A stretch of 64,000 nt of DNA from Microbacteriaceae bacterium (GCA_024639845.1 JAHEGG010000004.1:1-64000), one strand, 5' to 3'; shown: positions 1 through 9,503, counted from the first letter of the stretch. Numbers and translations are program-made. Notes: generated by a model not told the origin, from the letters alone.

Positions 1-1
1 G

Positions 2-1114
2 CTCGAGGACTACTTCCGTCGTATCGCCGATCAGGCCATCGTCGGGGAGGGATACCCGCTTTTGGTAGACCGCTTCTTGGATGACGCGATCGAAATCGAC
101 ATCGACGCGCTTTTTGACGGAGAAACTCTGTATGTCGGTGGGGTCATGGAACACATCGAGGAAGCCGGAATCCACTCCGGAGACTCGTCATGCACCCTAC
201 CTCCGGTCACCATGAGCCAAGCCCAGATTGAGCGAGTTCGGGAGGCTACCGAGCGCATCGCCCGAGGTATCGGAGTTCGCGGTTTGATCAACGTTCAGTT
301 CGCCCTTGCTCACGACGTGCTCTACGTGCTCGAAGCCAACCCGCGCGCGTCGAGAACCGTGCCTTTCGTATCGAAGGCGCTCGGCATCACTCTGGCCAAA
401 GCGGCATCGCTGGTAATGGTCGGCAAGAGCATCGCCGAGTTGGTCGCAACCGGACACCTCCCAGAGCGCGACGGAACCTACATCCCAGCCGGTTCGGCGA
501 TTTCGGTCAAAGAGGCGGTACTCCCGTTCAAGCGCTTTGCAACCAAGGATGGCAAGTTCGTCGACTCGCTGCTTGGGCCTGAAATGCGCTCGACGGGTGA
601 AGTCATGGGAATCGACGTCGACTTCCCGGCCGCCTTCGCCAAGAGCCAGGCCGCTGCAGGTAGTCCGCTGCCAACCTCTGGAACGATCTTCATCTCGGTC
701 GCCGACCGCGACAAGCCGCAGTTGATTCTGCCGGTTCGCCGCCTGCACCAGCTCGGTTACTCGATTCTGGCGACGAGTGGAACTGCGGAAATCCTCTTGA
801 GACACGGAATCCCGGTGCGCACGGTTAGAAAACACTCGGATGACTCGTCGGTGGCAGGCGGGCCAAGCATCGTCGATTTGATCACCGCGGGTGAAGTCGA
901 TGTCGTGGTGAACACCCCATCGGGTTCGGGTCTAGCGGCTCGCAAGGACGGCTACGAAATTCGTGCTGCTACAACGGCAGCCGATAAGGCCATCTTCACC
1001 ACCATCGCCCAACTGAGCGCAGCCATCGGATCGTTCGAGTCGGTTATTGCCGGGCCATTCAAGGTGAAGTCCCTTCAGGAGCACTCTGCAGACAGGGCGG
1101 CCGCCATTGCCTAA
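2..1114 (+). CDS. carB: Carbamoyl-phosphate synthase large subunit, 3' part
   Basis: The frame is open from the left edge, so the 5' part lies outside; about 370 C-terminal residues are visible. CarB makes carbamoyl phosphate from bicarbonate, glutamine-derived ammonia and 2 ATP, for pyrimidine and arginine synthesis. The first ~150 residues are the end of the second ATP-grasp domain: GGVMEHIEEAGIHSGDSS, then VLEANPRASRTVPFVSKA, which carries the metal-binding Glu/Asn. From about residue 235 (GTIFISVADRDKPQ) to near the end is the MGS-like allosteric domain that binds UMP or ornithine in other bacteria. The stop overlaps the pyrF start by 8 bp, so the two are probably translationally coupled in a pyr operon. 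The family is certain. Confidence 0.97.
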   Translation, partial: LEDYFRRIADQAIVGEGYPLLVDRFLDDAIEIDIDALFDGETLYVGGVMEHIEEAGIHSGDSSCTLPPVTMSQAQIERVREATERIARGIGVRGLINVQFALAHDVLYVLEANPRASRTVPFVSKALGITLAKAASLVMVGKSIAELVATGHLPERDGTYIPAGSAISVKEAVLPFKRFATKDGKFVDSLLGPEMRSTGEVMGIDVDFPAAFAKSQAAAGSPLPTSGTIFISVADRDKPQLILPVRRLHQLGYSILATSGTAEILLRHGIPVRTVRKHSDDSSVAGGPSIVDLITAGEVDVVVNTPSGSGLAARKDGYEIRAATTAADKAIFTTIAQLSAAIGSFESVIAGPFKVKSLQEHSADRAAAIA

Positions 1115-1955
1115 TACCTTTGGTTCGAAGCTCAGCAAGGCATTCGCCGAGCATGGGCAACTCTGCGTAGGCATCGACCCGCACGAGGCGCTCTTGGCCG
1201 AATGGGGCTTGGAGTTCAGCGCGACCGGTGTCGACTATTTCGCCAACAAGGTAATCGACGCGGCCGCCGGTCGCGTTGGCATCATCAAGCCGCAGGTTTC
1301 GTTCTTTGAGAGATTCGGTTCGGCAGGGTTCGAAGTGCTCGAACGTGTCACCAATCGTGCTCACGAAGCCGGCCTACTGGTGATCGCAGATGCCAAGCGC
1401 GGCGACATTGGGTCAACGATGGAGGCCTATCTTGATGCCTGGCTTGGCCGTCAGGCACCGTTCTATGCCGACAGCGTCACGATTTCTCCTTTTCTCGGTC
1501 TGGAGGCGACAACTTCTTTGATGGCAAACTACCTTGAACGGGGCAGGGGAGTCATCGCTCTGGTCGCGACCTCGAACCCTGAAGGAGCATCTGTCCAACT
1601 GAGCAGCAATGACGGAGCGACTATTTCGAGTCAGCTCTGGTCGAAGGTCTCTGAACTAAACGGAATTCTCGCCGGCCCAGGTGACCAGTTCGGCCCCATC
1701 GGCGCTGTGATCGGGGCGACCCTCAACCTCGAGAAGTTCGGGCTCGATTTGTCCCAGGATGGGGTAAAAACACCGATCCTGGCTCCTGGCTTTGGTGCTC
1801 AGGGAGCCGAATTAGCGGACATTCGTTCGATATTCGGGTCGGCAAGCACACAGGTGATCGCGTCGGTTTCACGAAGTGTTCTCTCTGATGGACCCCACGG
1901 CCTCGAATTTTCTATTGACCGAGCCAACCAAGAGCTCGCCACGGCACTAGATTAG
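1107..1955 (+). CDS. pyrF: Orotidine 5'-phosphate decarboxylase (type 2)
   Basis: Decarboxylates OMP to UMP, the last step of de novo UMP synthesis. The protein is 282 aa, the length of the long actinobacterial (type 2) class rather than the ~230-aa E. coli type. The catalytic lysine/aspartate motif DAKRGDIGST is at residues 95-104, and CVGIDPH near the N terminus is typical. The chosen start is TTG at 1107, inside the last codons of carB; no ATG gives a complete N terminus. gmk starts 7 bp after the stop. In many actinobacteria a small integration host factor gene (mihF) lies between pyrF and gmk; it is absent here. Confidence 0.95.
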   Translation: MPNTFGSKLSKAFAEHGQLCVGIDPHEALLAEWGLEFSATGVDYFANKVIDAAAGRVGIIKPQVSFFERFGSAGFEVLERVTNRAHEAGLLVIADAKRGDIGSTMEAYLDAWLGRQAPFYADSVTISPFLGLEATTSLMANYLERGRGVIALVATSNPEGASVQLSSNDGATISSQLWSKVSELNGILAGPGDQFGPIGAVIGATLNLEKFGLDLSQDGVKTPILAPGFGAQGAELADIRSIFGSASTQVIASVSRSVLSDGPHGLEFSIDRANQELATALD

Positions 1956-1962
1956 TCACACA

Positions 1963-2511
1963 ATGACAAGGCTCACCGTGATCGCCGGCCCAACGGCAGT
2001 TGGCAAGGGCACCGTCGTGCGTGAACTGCTCAAGCAGAGCGAAAACATCGTGCTATCGGTCTCGGCAACAACTCGCGAACCCCGTCCGGGTGAAGTACAC
2101 GGCGTAGATTACTTTTTTCTAAGCCACGAAGAGTTCGATCAAATGATTGCCAAGGGGCAAATGCTCGAATACGCGATCGTTCACGGAACCAACAAATACG
2201 GCACCCCTAGAGAACCTGTCGAAGCTGCGTTAGCGGAAGGCAAAGAAGTCGTCTTAGAGATCGACATTCAAGGCGCTAGGCAGGTCAAGAGAGCTATGCC
2301 AGCGGCGTTGCTGATCTTTATCGCCCCACCATCCTGGGATGAACTCGTGCGCCGCCTGAGTTTGCGTGGCACCGAAACCGAGGATGAACAAGCCAGGCGA
2401 CTCGAAACTGCAAGGCAGGAACTCGCCTCTGCTGACGAGTTTGACGCCGTGATTATCAACGAAGACATCGCCAAATGTGCCCGCGAGGTCTTAGACTTGA
2501 TACAGACTTAG
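1963..2511 (+). CDS. gmk: Guanylate kinase
   Basis: Phosphorylates GMP (and dGMP) to GDP with ATP, in the cytoplasm. The 182-aa protein has a P-loop GPTAVGKG at residues 9-16 and the GMP-binding region SATTREPRPGEVHGVDYFF, both diagnostic for the family. The length is normal. The start ATG lies 7 bp after pyrF and has no clear Shine-Dalgarno sequence; a TAGATT hexamer at 1948-1953 is 9 nt upstream, so a nearly leaderless start is possible. The order carB-pyrF-gmk-rpoZ-coaBC-metK-priA is the usual actinobacterial one. Confidence 0.97.
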   Translation: MTRLTVIAGPTAVGKGTVVRELLKQSENIVLSVSATTREPRPGEVHGVDYFFLSHEEFDQMIAKGQMLEYAIVHGTNKYGTPREPVEAALAEGKEVVLEIDIQGARQVKRAMPAALLIFIAPPSWDELVRRLSLRGTETEDEQARRLETARQELASADEFDAVIINEDIAKCAREVLDLIQT

Positions 2512-2556
2512 TTCTCTTCCAGAACTTCATTTCCCAAATCCGAACGAAGGACTCCC

Positions 2557-2811
2557 ATGTCTGAAAAACTCGAAGGCATCGTCTCGCCAGCAATCGACAC
2601 ACTGCTTGAGCGTGTCGACAGCAAGTACGAACTGGTTATGTTCGCATCCAAGCGTGCCCGCCAGATCAACGACTACTACTCTGCACTTCACGAGGGAAGC
2701 CTCTTCAACAACGTCGGCCCACTGGTTGACGCGGGTGTCGACGAGAAGCCACTGACCATCGCCATGCGCGAAATCGAGCAAGACAAGCTCGCCAAGCGTA
2801 GCGCCGAGTAA
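2557..2811 (+). CDS. rpoZ: RNA polymerase omega subunit
   Basis: Small 84-aa subunit that binds the C-terminal part of beta' and helps assemble RNA polymerase. It has the family core around [19 protein letters not shown] (residues ~23-41), where Lys/Arg-Ala-Arg-Gln is the conserved helix, and a short acidic/basic tail. The start ATG at 2557 is preceded by GAAGGA, a reasonable ribosome binding site. It sits between gmk and coaBC, its standard position in this phylum. coaBC begins 13 bp after its stop. Confidence 0.95.
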   Translation: MSEKLEGIVSPAIDTLLERVDSKYELVMFASKRARQINDYYSALHEGSLFNNVGPLVDAGVDEKPLTIAMREIEQDKLAKRSAE

Positions 2812-2824
2812 CCAAACCGCGCCC

Positions 2825-4030
2825 ATGCGCATCGTTGTCGGCATTACCGGTGGAATCGCCGCCTACAAAGCCGTCTCCTTGGTTCGCTCTCTGGTCGAAC
2901 AAGGCCACGAGGTAAAGGTAATTCCTACCCAGAACGCTCTGCGTTTTGTTGGCTCTGCCACCCTCGAGGCAATCAGCAAAAACACAGTCGATCCCGACCT
3001 CTACACGGATGTCGCCGACGTCAAGCACGTCGAACTCGGGCAGTCTGCCGACTTGGTTATCGTGGCCCCGGCTACAGCATCATTCATCGCAAGAACAGCC
3101 TCTGGAATCGCAGACGATTTGTTGTCCAACGTGGTGCTAGCAACTAAAGCACCAATTCTCGTAGCACCCGCGATGCACACCGAAATGTGGGAAAACGCAG
3201 CGACTATGGCAAACATTGCCACTCTTCGTGCTCGCGGAATAGCCGTGATGGAGCCTGCCGATGGTCGATTGACCGGTTCCGACAGCGGTAAGGGTCGCTT
3301 GCCGGAGCCAGATGAAATCGTAGCCGCAGCCTTAGCTCTAGCGGCGCACGGAACCGATCTGGCCGGACTCAACATTCTGATCACCGCCGGTGGCACACAA
3401 GAACCGATCGATGCCGTTCGATTCATCGGAAATCGCTCTTCTGGCAAACAGGGCGTTGCCATAGCCATGGCAGCAAGGGCACGAGGGGCGAATGTTCAAC
3501 TCATCGGGGCGAACATCGAAATGCCCTCGTCAATCGACTCTGTTTCGGTCAAGACTGCAAGCGAACTTGAAGCAGCCGTGAAAGTGGCTCTAACTAGCGC
3601 GGATGTTGTAATCATGGCCGCGGCCGTAGCCGACTATAGGGTGGAAGCGCCTTCGGACTTGAAACTGAAAAAGGATCACCTAGGCACCACGCTTGACCTG
3701 CATCTGGTGCAAAACCCAGACATCCTTGCTGACTTGGTTGAGGGCAGGGGAGACTCGGTGACGCCGTATCTGGTCGGCTTTGCTGCGGAGAGCGACGCCG
3801 AGCGGCTGGATGCCTTGGCTCTTGAGAAGATTTCACGAAAAGGTTGCGACCTCCTCGTAGCGAACGACATTTCCAGCTCGAAGGTATTCGGAGCCGACAC
3901 GACAGCTGTGACTGTAGTGCACGCTCAAGACGGCGTCATTGCACGTTTCGAGGGCCAGAAGTCAACCGTTGCCGACGAACTTTTGACGGTCATCCATGAC
4001 CAACTGCCCGAACGCAAGAACAACTCCTAA
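2825..4030 (+). CDS. coaBC: Bifunctional phosphopantothenoylcysteine decarboxylase / phosphopantothenate-cysteine ligase
   Basis: Two consecutive steps of coenzyme A synthesis: CoaB joins 4'-phosphopantothenate to cysteine, and CoaC decarboxylates the product to 4'-phosphopantetheine. Residues 1 to ~175 form the FMN-binding HFCD domain ([10 protein letters not shown] at the start; [12 protein letters not shown]). Residues ~185-400 are the CoaB domain, with [24 protein letters not shown] and the LKLKKD lysines. The flap that reads ACGxxGxGRM in E. coli Dfp, with the active-site Cys, reads [10 protein letters not shown] here (about residues 150-159), so that Cys is missing; from memory this variant is common in actinobacteria. 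The length of 401 aa is normal. Confidence 0.96.
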   Translation: MRIVVGITGGIAAYKAVSLVRSLVEQGHEVKVIPTQNALRFVGSATLEAISKNTVDPDLYTDVADVKHVELGQSADLVIVAPATASFIARTASGIADDLLSNVVLATKAPILVAPAMHTEMWENAATMANIATLRARGIAVMEPADGRLTGSDSGKGRLPEPDEIVAAALALAAHGTDLAGLNILITAGGTQEPIDAVRFIGNRSSGKQGVAIAMAARARGANVQLIGANIEMPSSIDSVSVKTASELEAAVKVALTSADVVIMAAAVADYRVEAPSDLKLKKDHLGTTLDLHLVQNPDILADLVEGRGDSVTPYLVGFAAESDAERLDALALEKISRKGCDLLVANDISSSKVFGADTTAVTVVHAQDGVIARFEGQKSTVADELLTVIHDQLPERKNNS

Positions 4031-4073
4031 CAGGCGAGGCAGTCGACCGCAGAAACGCGTCGGCCGCTAGGCA

Positions 4074-4079
4074 TATACT
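4074..4079 (+). promoter_or_regulatory. Putative -10 element of metK
   Basis: TATACT lies 10 nt before the metK ATG, in the 59-bp gap after coaBC. A start point about 7 nt downstream would leave a leader of only a few nucleotides, and no Shine-Dalgarno sequence precedes the ATG. No -35 match is seen. There is no SAM riboswitch: the gap is too short. Confidence 0.4.
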
Positions 4080-4089
4080 TAGAGAACTT

Positions 4090-5283
4090 ATGAGCGAACT
4101 AAGACTTTTCACTTCAGAATCCGTAACCGAGGGTCACCCAGACAAGGTCTGCGACCAGATCAGTGACACCATCCTCGATGCAATCCTCACGCAAGACAAA
4201 AACGCGCGCGTTGCCGTTGAAACGATGGCCACCACCGGGTTGGTTCACGTGGCTGGCGAAGTTACCTGCGACGCCTACGTCGATATTCCAGGGCTGATCC
4301 GCGAAAAGGTGCTTAGCATCGGCTACAACTCGTCAGAAATCGGCTTCGACGGCAAGTCCTGCGGTGTTTCGGTTTCGATTGGCGAACAGTCGCGCGACAT
4401 CGCACAGGGTGTAGACAGCGGCTTCGAAGTGCGCGAAGAAACCTCAAGTGACGAAGATGACCTTCAAGGCGCCGGCGACCAGGGCTTGATGTTCGGCTAT
4501 GCCACCAACGAGACACCCACGCTCATGCCGGCAGCAATTTCGCTTGCCCACAAACTGAGCGAACGTTTGGCTCAGGTGCGCAAGTCGGGCGAACTCGACT
4601 TTTTGCGACCAGACGGCAAGACCCAGGTAACCATCGGTTACGAGGGTTCGGTTGCCAAGACCATCGAGACCGTTGTGCTTTCAACCCAGCACAACCCCGA
4701 GATTTCAACGGATGCGCTGCGTGACGCCGTTCGCCGAGTGATCATTCAGCCGGTGCTCGACGAGTCAGAACTAGACTCCCGCGAGGTCAAGACTCTGATC
4801 AACCCGACCGGCCGCTTCGAAGCTGGAGGCCCCATGGCCGACGCCGGCTTGACGGGTCGAAAGATCATCGTTGACACATACGGCGGTGCGAGTCGTCACG
4901 GAGGTGGAGCCTTTAGCGGCAAAGACCCCAGCAAAGTTGACCGTTCGGCGGCTTATGCCATGCGCTGGGTCGCCAAAAACGTGGTGGCGGCCGGGCTTGC
5001 AGACCGTGCCGAAGTCCAGGTGGCCTACGCGATCGGCAAGGCTCGACCCGTCGGTCTTTACATCGAAACTTTTGACACCGAGAAAGTTGCCACCAGTGCC
5101 ATCGAGAAGGCCGTTCTCGAGGTGTTCGATCTGCGCCCACGCGCGATCATTCGTGAACTCGACCTCTTGCGTCCCATCTATGCGCAAACTGCGGCATACG
5201 GGCACTTCGGAAGAGAGTTGCCCGACTTCACCTGGGAGGCAACCAGCCGCGTTGAGGCTCTGCGAAGCGCAGCCGGATACTGA
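4090..5283 (+). CDS. metK: S-adenosylmethionine synthase (methionine adenosyltransferase)
   Basis: Makes SAM from methionine and ATP, the methyl donor for methyltransferases including RsmB encoded downstream. The 397-aa protein shows the ATP-site motif [12 protein letters not shown] (residues 15-26), [12 protein letters not shown] in the middle and the P-loop-like [19 protein letters not shown] in the C-terminal third. All three tandem domains of the family are present at normal length. It ends 5 bp before priA. Confidence 0.97.
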   Translation: MSELRLFTSESVTEGHPDKVCDQISDTILDAILTQDKNARVAVETMATTGLVHVAGEVTCDAYVDIPGLIREKVLSIGYNSSEIGFDGKSCGVSVSIGEQSRDIAQGVDSGFEVREETSSDEDDLQGAGDQGLMFGYATNETPTLMPAAISLAHKLSERLAQVRKSGELDFLRPDGKTQVTIGYEGSVAKTIETVVLSTQHNPEISTDALRDAVRRVIIQPVLDESELDSREVKTLINPTGRFEAGGPMADAGLTGRKIIVDTYGGASRHGGGAFSGKDPSKVDRSAAYAMRWVAKNVVAAGLADRAEVQVAYAIGKARPVGLYIETFDTEKVATSAIEKAVLEVFDLRPRAIIRELDLLRPIYAQTAAYGHFGRELPDFTWEATSRVEALRSAAGY

Positions 5284-5288
5284 ACACC

Positions 5289-7214
5289 ATGAACCGAAGC
5301 GTCGCAAGAGTCGCGTTCGATTCACCACTTCCGCAACTAGACCGGCTGTTTGACTACGCGATTCCGCCAGAACTTCAGTCGAGCATCCGAGTTGGTGGGC
5401 TCGTCAAGGTGCCTTTTGGACGAGCAAAGAAACTCCAGTCGGCCTATGTGATCGAACTCCTAGAGCAAACCGAATTCGAAGGTTCGCTCGCCGAAGTGGC
5501 AAGCATCGAGACGGTCAGAACGATTCTGACCGACAAGGCCTATCGACTGGTTCGTGCGATTGCCGACCGTCAGGGCGTGACCCTCGGTGATGTGCTCCGC
5601 TCGGCAGTTCCGCCACGCGCGGTCAGGATCGATAAAAACTGGACAAGGCCAGTGCTAATTCCACTGCCCGAACCGTTTCGAGCCGAATCTAGTCAGGCTT
5701 CTTCTGCTGGTGATTCGCCCGAGAGGCAATCGAACAGCCAGATTCGAGTTGTTACCTCTCGCCCAAACCTGATCGAGAAACACGGAGTTTTTGAAAGCGC
5801 TTGGCTCTTCGACTTGATCGAATCAGCAGCCGAAAACCTTGCGAACGGCGCTTCTAGCATCGTTTGCGTCCCCGATTTTCGAGATACTCAGCGGTTCGTA
5901 GCCTTGGCTCACGCTCTGGGTCTTCAGGGCCACCTAAACATTTATGAAAAGTCCGCAACGCCTAGCGAACAATACGCTCGCCACCTGCTTGCGCTATCTG
6001 ACAAGCCGCAGATCGTGGTTGGCAATCGTTCCGTTCTCTATTCGCCGGTGACCAATCTGGTCGAAATCCTAATCTGGGATGACGAAGACCAAAGCCACTC
6101 CGATCAGGCCAGCCCATATCTAGCCAGTCGCGAGCACGCGTTGCTGAGACAGAGCCTCGAAGGCTGCCGGCTCAGCTTCCTCTCGCACACGGTCTCGGTG
6201 CCGCTTGCTCGATTGATTCGGCTGGGCTATGTGATCGACCAAAGTATCCGTTTCAACCCTGACCTTGCCTTTAGCGAAAGCCAAACCCGCTTTGATTCCC
6301 TGAGCTTCGCCACCATTCGAAGCGGCCTCAAGAGTGGACCTGTTTTGGTGCAGGTTGCCAACATCGGCATCGCCGCCGGTGTCTATTGTTCGTCCTGTTC
6401 CAAGCGCAGCCAGTGCTCCAAGTGCGGAGGGGGGCTTTGGTTAGACGGAGGCAACCGTGCCACTTGCCGCGCGTGTGGTGCATTCAACCTAAATACGCCT
6501 TGCCAGCAGTGCGGATCAACCGAACGCGCTATGGGACGAGCCGGTGCACAACGAACCGTAGAGGAACTGGGCAAGTCATTTGCCGGAGTTCGAGTCAGTG
6601 AATCGGTTGCCGCCAATGACCAAGCCGAAATCGATGACAGCCCGCAGATCGTGGTTGCCACGCCTGGGCTAGCCCCGATTCCAAAGCACGGATACGCGGC
6701 AGTGGTTTCGGTCGATTCAAAGGTTTTTCTGGCCCGTGACAGCCTCAATGCGACCGAAGACGCACTGCGAATCTGGGCAAATGCCTTTGCGTTGTTGAAA
6801 CCGAGTGGCAAAGGTGCGCTGATCGGAGTTCCGGCTCAAATAGGCGCTTCCGTCGCAACCGGCAACACAAGAAACATCATCGAAAGAGAACTCGACGACC
6901 GAATCCAGCTGGCATTCCCGCCGGCAACTAGAGTGCTTTCGGCCACCGGGCAACGTGAGAGTTTGAACCTACTCAAGACCGAGCTGGCGGCGATCGAAGG
7001 CCTGCGCATCCTAGGTATTTCGACACTACCTAGCCAGGATTCAAAGCCGGCAGAGTCTCGCCTGATTGCAACCTTCGGTTATCAAAGCTCGAATGCTGTT
7101 GCGGCGACCGCTAAGGCGGTGCAACTCAAACTCGTCGGTTCTGTTCGGGTGTCGACATCGGGTCGAGCCAGACGCCCGCTAACCATCAAGTTGGATGACT
7201 CGCGAGTACTCTAA
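5289..7214 (+). CDS. priA: PriA-like primosomal protein N', probably without helicase activity
   Basis: 641 aa, related to the replication-restart protein PriA. The N-terminal 3'-DNA-binding domain (VAFDSPLPQLDRLFDYAIP) is present. Eight cysteines in CxxC-like pairs at about residues 367-412 (CSSC, CSKC, CRAC, CQQC) form the zinc-binding insert. The Walker A motif (GxTGSGKT) is absent where it should be, before SSIVCVPDF, and the DEEH box is degraded to WDDEDQSH. UniProt-type annotations treat such actinobacterial proteins as lacking helicase motifs, and this one fits. It probably binds DNA forks or loads partners without unwinding. It is followed by fmt; the def gene often found between them is missing. 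Confidence 0.9.
   Translation: MNRSVARVAFDSPLPQLDRLFDYAIPPELQSSIRVGGLVKVPFGRAKKLQSAYVIELLEQTEFEGSLAEVASIETVRTILTDKAYRLVRAIADRQGVTLGDVLRSAVPPRAVRIDKNWTRPVLIPLPEPFRAESSQASSAGDSPERQSNSQIRVVTSRPNLIEKHGVFESAWLFDLIESAAENLANGASSIVCVPDFRDTQRFVALAHALGLQGHLNIYEKSATPSEQYARHLLALSDKPQIVVGNRSVLYSPVTNLVEILIWDDEDQSHSDQASPYLASREHALLRQSLEGCRLSFLSHTVSVPLARLIRLGYVIDQSIRFNPDLAFSESQTRFDSLSFATIRSGLKSGPVLVQVANIGIAAGVYCSSCSKRSQCSKCGGGLWLDGGNRATCRACGAFNLNTPCQQCGSTERAMGRAGAQRTVEELGKSFAGVRVSESVAANDQAEIDDSPQIVVATPGLAPIPKHGYAAVVSVDSKVFLARDSLNATEDALRIWANAFALLKPSGKGALIGVPAQIGASVATGNTRNIIERELDDRIQLAFPPATRVLSATGQRESLNLLKTELAAIEGLRILGISTLPSQDSKPAESRLIATFGYQSSNAVAATAKAVQLKLVGSVRVSTSGRARRPLTIKLDDSRVL
7207..7212 (+). promoter_or_regulatory. 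Possible -10 element for leaderless fmt transcript
   Basis: TACTCT ends 7 nt before the fmt ATG and overlaps the priA stop codon. There is no Shine-Dalgarno sequence. The spacing would put the transcription start at or next to the A of ATG. A single weak hexamer, so the call is tentative. Confidence 0.3.
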
Positions 7215-7219
7215 ACGAG

Positions 7220-8143
7220 ATGGAAAAAGCCATAGTCTTCGCGGGAACCCCCGCCAATGCGGCTACCACCCTGCGAAGCCTGGTGGAGCAAGGCTTTCGC
7301 ATCGAATTAGTGATTACCCGGCCAGATGCTCCAGTGGGGCGAAAAAAAGTCATGACACCTTCGCCGGTGGCCCACGCCGCGAACGACCTCGGGCTGGCGC
7401 TTCTGAAAGCCGATCGTGTTGGCCCTGCCGAAATCGATGCCATAAAAGCTTGCGGAGCCGAACTTGGCGTTGTGGTTGCCTATGGCGCGTTACTCAGGCG
7501 TGAGGCCCTAGCTGCACTACCGCTTGGCTGGTTCAATCTGCACTACAGCATCCTGCCAAGATGGCGTGGTGCCGCCCCAGTGCAGCGGTCCATCATGGCT
7601 GGTGACCGAGAGACCGGTGTGACCCTGTTCAAGCTCGACGAGGGCATGGATACCGGACCAATCGTTACCGTCGCAAAAACACTTATCGACGCGGGGGAGA
7701 CCGCCGCCGATCTTTTAGCACGACTAACCTCGCTTGGCTCGAGCGTGTTGGGCGAGGCATTACCTGCAATCCAAGCGGGCATCGCGCCGCTAACCGAGCA
7801 AAGCGGAGATAACACCCTCGCACCAAAGATTTCTCGAGAAGAGGCGCGCATCAACTGGAACGGGCCCTCGAAAGAACTCGAGTGGCTCATCCGAGGCTGC
7901 AACCCCGAACCCGGCGCATTTACCGAGTTCGGCGGCCAGCCCTTCAAGATTCACGAGGCTGTGGCGATCGCCGACCCAACTATGAAGCTCACCCCGGGAT
8001 CGATTCAGGCGCTAGACAATCGCGTGCTGGTCGGCACGGGTGAAGGGTTGCTGCTGCTCAAATCGGTTCAACCCGCCTCAAAACGTGCGATGCCAGCATC
8101 CGAGTGGGCACGCGGTATCAACGGTGAAACGCGGTTCAATTAA
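7220..8143 (+). CDS. fmt: Methionyl-tRNA formyltransferase
   Basis: Transfers a formyl group from 10-formyl-THF to Met-tRNAi, making the initiator tRNA. The 307-aa protein has the catalytic Asn-His-Asp triad at N106, H108 and D144, in FNLHYSILPRWRGAAP and LDEGMDTGPI. The C-terminal tRNA-binding OB-like domain starts near residue 205. The start ATG is 5 bp after priA. The next gene, rsmB, starts at the base right after the fmt stop codon, so the two are probably co-transcribed. Confidence 0.97.
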   Translation: MEKAIVFAGTPANAATTLRSLVEQGFRIELVITRPDAPVGRKKVMTPSPVAHAANDLGLALLKADRVGPAEIDAIKACGAELGVVVAYGALLRREALAALPLGWFNLHYSILPRWRGAAPVQRSIMAGDRETGVTLFKLDEGMDTGPIVTVAKTLIDAGETAADLLARLTSLGSSVLGEALPAIQAGIAPLTEQSGDNTLAPKISREEARINWNGPSKELEWLIRGCNPEPGAFTEFGGQPFKIHEAVAIADPTMKLTPGSIQALDNRVLVGTGEGLLLLKSVQPASKRAMPASEWARGINGETRFN

Positions 8144-9499
8144 ATGAGTGTTGCGATTGCGCGAAAGGTCGCGCTCGAGGTTCTTCAGCGAATTGAAGAA
8201 GCCGACTCCTATGCCAACCTTCTGCTCCCACGCCTGCTCGAAAAATACCGAGTGGATGCGCGCGACTCGGCTCTCGCGCAAGAACTTGCCTTCGGTGCGA
8301 TCCGATGGAAGTCCACCCTTGAAGCAATCGTTCTGTCTGCTGCTGGTCGCGAGCCGGGCGGCATCGATGCCGAGACGATGCCGGTGTTGGTCTTGGGCGC
8401 CTATCAGCTTTTGCTCACAAGAGTTCCAATTCACGCTGCCATCAACGAGACCGTTGAGCAGGCCAAGTGGGTCGGCCACGGCAAGACCTCTGGGCTCGTA
8501 AACGCCGTTCTTCGCAAAGTTTCCGCCAAGAAGTGGGACGAGTGGCTTGCCACGGTCGAGGCAGACGCCAAAACACCGGTGCAAGCGCTGGCCATAAAGC
8601 ACGCCCATCCCGAGTGGATCGTGACCGCTCTGAAACTCGCGCTCTCGGCAGATGGCAGAAGTTCTGAGCTTGAAGCACTTCTAGATGCAGACAACGAGCC
8701 GGCGCTGATCAACGTGGTCGCTTTGCCGGGCCTAGCCAAGCCCTCCGATACGGCCAACCTCGAGCAGCATTCGAGTAGTCCGATCGGGTTTGTCGTTCAG
8801 AGCGGAAATCCCCGTGAACTAAGTGCCATCAGATCTGGTCGACTTCGAGTCCAAGACGCGGGCTCACAACTCGTGGCACTCGCACTAGTCGCCGCAGCCC
8901 AGGTTCGACCGGGCGAGCAGTGGCTTGACCTCTGCGCCGGTCCAGGCGGCAAGTCGGTTTTGCTAGCAGCCGAGGCAGCCAATCACGAGGCTGTGCTCAC
9001 CTGCAATGAACCGTCGCCCCACCGCGCCAAACTTGTGCGCGACGCTCTGAACAACAGCAATCTAAGAGCGAAAGTGATCCAAGAGGATGGGCGAAGCATC
9101 CAGGGTTCATTCGACCGCATCCTGGTCGACGCGCCATGCACCGGCCTTGGTGCTTTAAGACGTCGACCCGAGGCGCGCTGGCGCAAGACCCCGGCCGACC
9201 TCAAAGAACTCAACCTGTTGCAATCGCAGTTGGTGGCGGCCGCTTGGACGGCACTGAAACCGGGTGGAACCTTGGTCTACTCCACTTGCTCGCCGCATCC
9301 GAGCGAAACCACATCAATAGTCGAGCAGGCGCTCAGACAGTTCGGTCCGTCAGCGGAACTAGTCGATGCCACCAAACTGCTCGAGGAAGTTTCACCAACT
9401 CTGAGGCTCACTCAGGGGCGCAAAACGGTGCAGCTTTGGCCGCACCGAGACGATACCGACGCCATGTTCATCGCTGTGATTCGCAAATCGGTATCCTAG
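8144..9499 (+). CDS. rsmB: 16S rRNA (cytosine-C5)-methyltransferase RsmB
   Basis: SAM-dependent methyltransferase that modifies C967 of 16S rRNA in E. coli. Residues 1 to ~145 form the NusB-like RNA-binding domain (ALEVLQRIEEADSYANLLL). The methyltransferase domain follows, with the SAM loop DLCAGPGGKS near residue 262, motif IV DAPCTGLGALRRRPEARW near 330 and motif VI YSTCSPHPSE near 380, the last carrying the catalytic Cys. The length of 451 aa is normal for RsmB/Fmu. The start is directly after the fmt stop. The 3' end overlaps the proposed promoter of rpe. Confidence 0.95.
   Translation: MSVAIARKVALEVLQRIEEADSYANLLLPRLLEKYRVDARDSALAQELAFGAIRWKSTLEAIVLSAAGREPGGIDAETMPVLVLGAYQLLLTRVPIHAAINETVEQAKWVGHGKTSGLVNAVLRKVSAKKWDEWLATVEADAKTPVQALAIKHAHPEWIVTALKLALSADGRSSELEALLDADNEPALINVVALPGLAKPSDTANLEQHSSSPIGFVVQSGNPRELSAIRSGRLRVQDAGSQLVALALVAAAQVRPGEQWLDLCAGPGGKSVLLAAEAANHEAVLTCNEPSPHRAKLVRDALNNSNLRAKVIQEDGRSIQGSFDRILVDAPCTGLGALRRRPEARWRKTPADLKELNLLQSQLVAAAWTALKPGGTLVYSTCSPHPSETTSIVEQALRQFGPSAELVDATKLLEEVSPTLRLTQGRKTVQLWPHRDDTDAMFIAVIRKSVS
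9492..9497 (+). promoter_or_regulatory. -10 element of leaderless rpe transcript
   Basis: TATCCT, then exactly 6 nt (aggcac), then the rpe ATG; the hexamer overlaps the rsmB stop codon. No Shine-Dalgarno sequence and no -35 match. The geometry puts the start point on the A of ATG. This is an internal promoter inside a packed gene run. Confidence 0.55.
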
Positions 9500-9503
9500 G
9501 CAC

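Noticed and set aside
197-835. Minus-strand open frame of 212 codons inside carB
   Set aside because: Antisense to a clear carB; low-complexity Arg-rich translation with no family resemblance.
4031-4089. SAM riboswitch before metK
   Set aside because: The gap is 59 bp, with no paired stems of a SAM aptamer and a -10 box close to the ATG.
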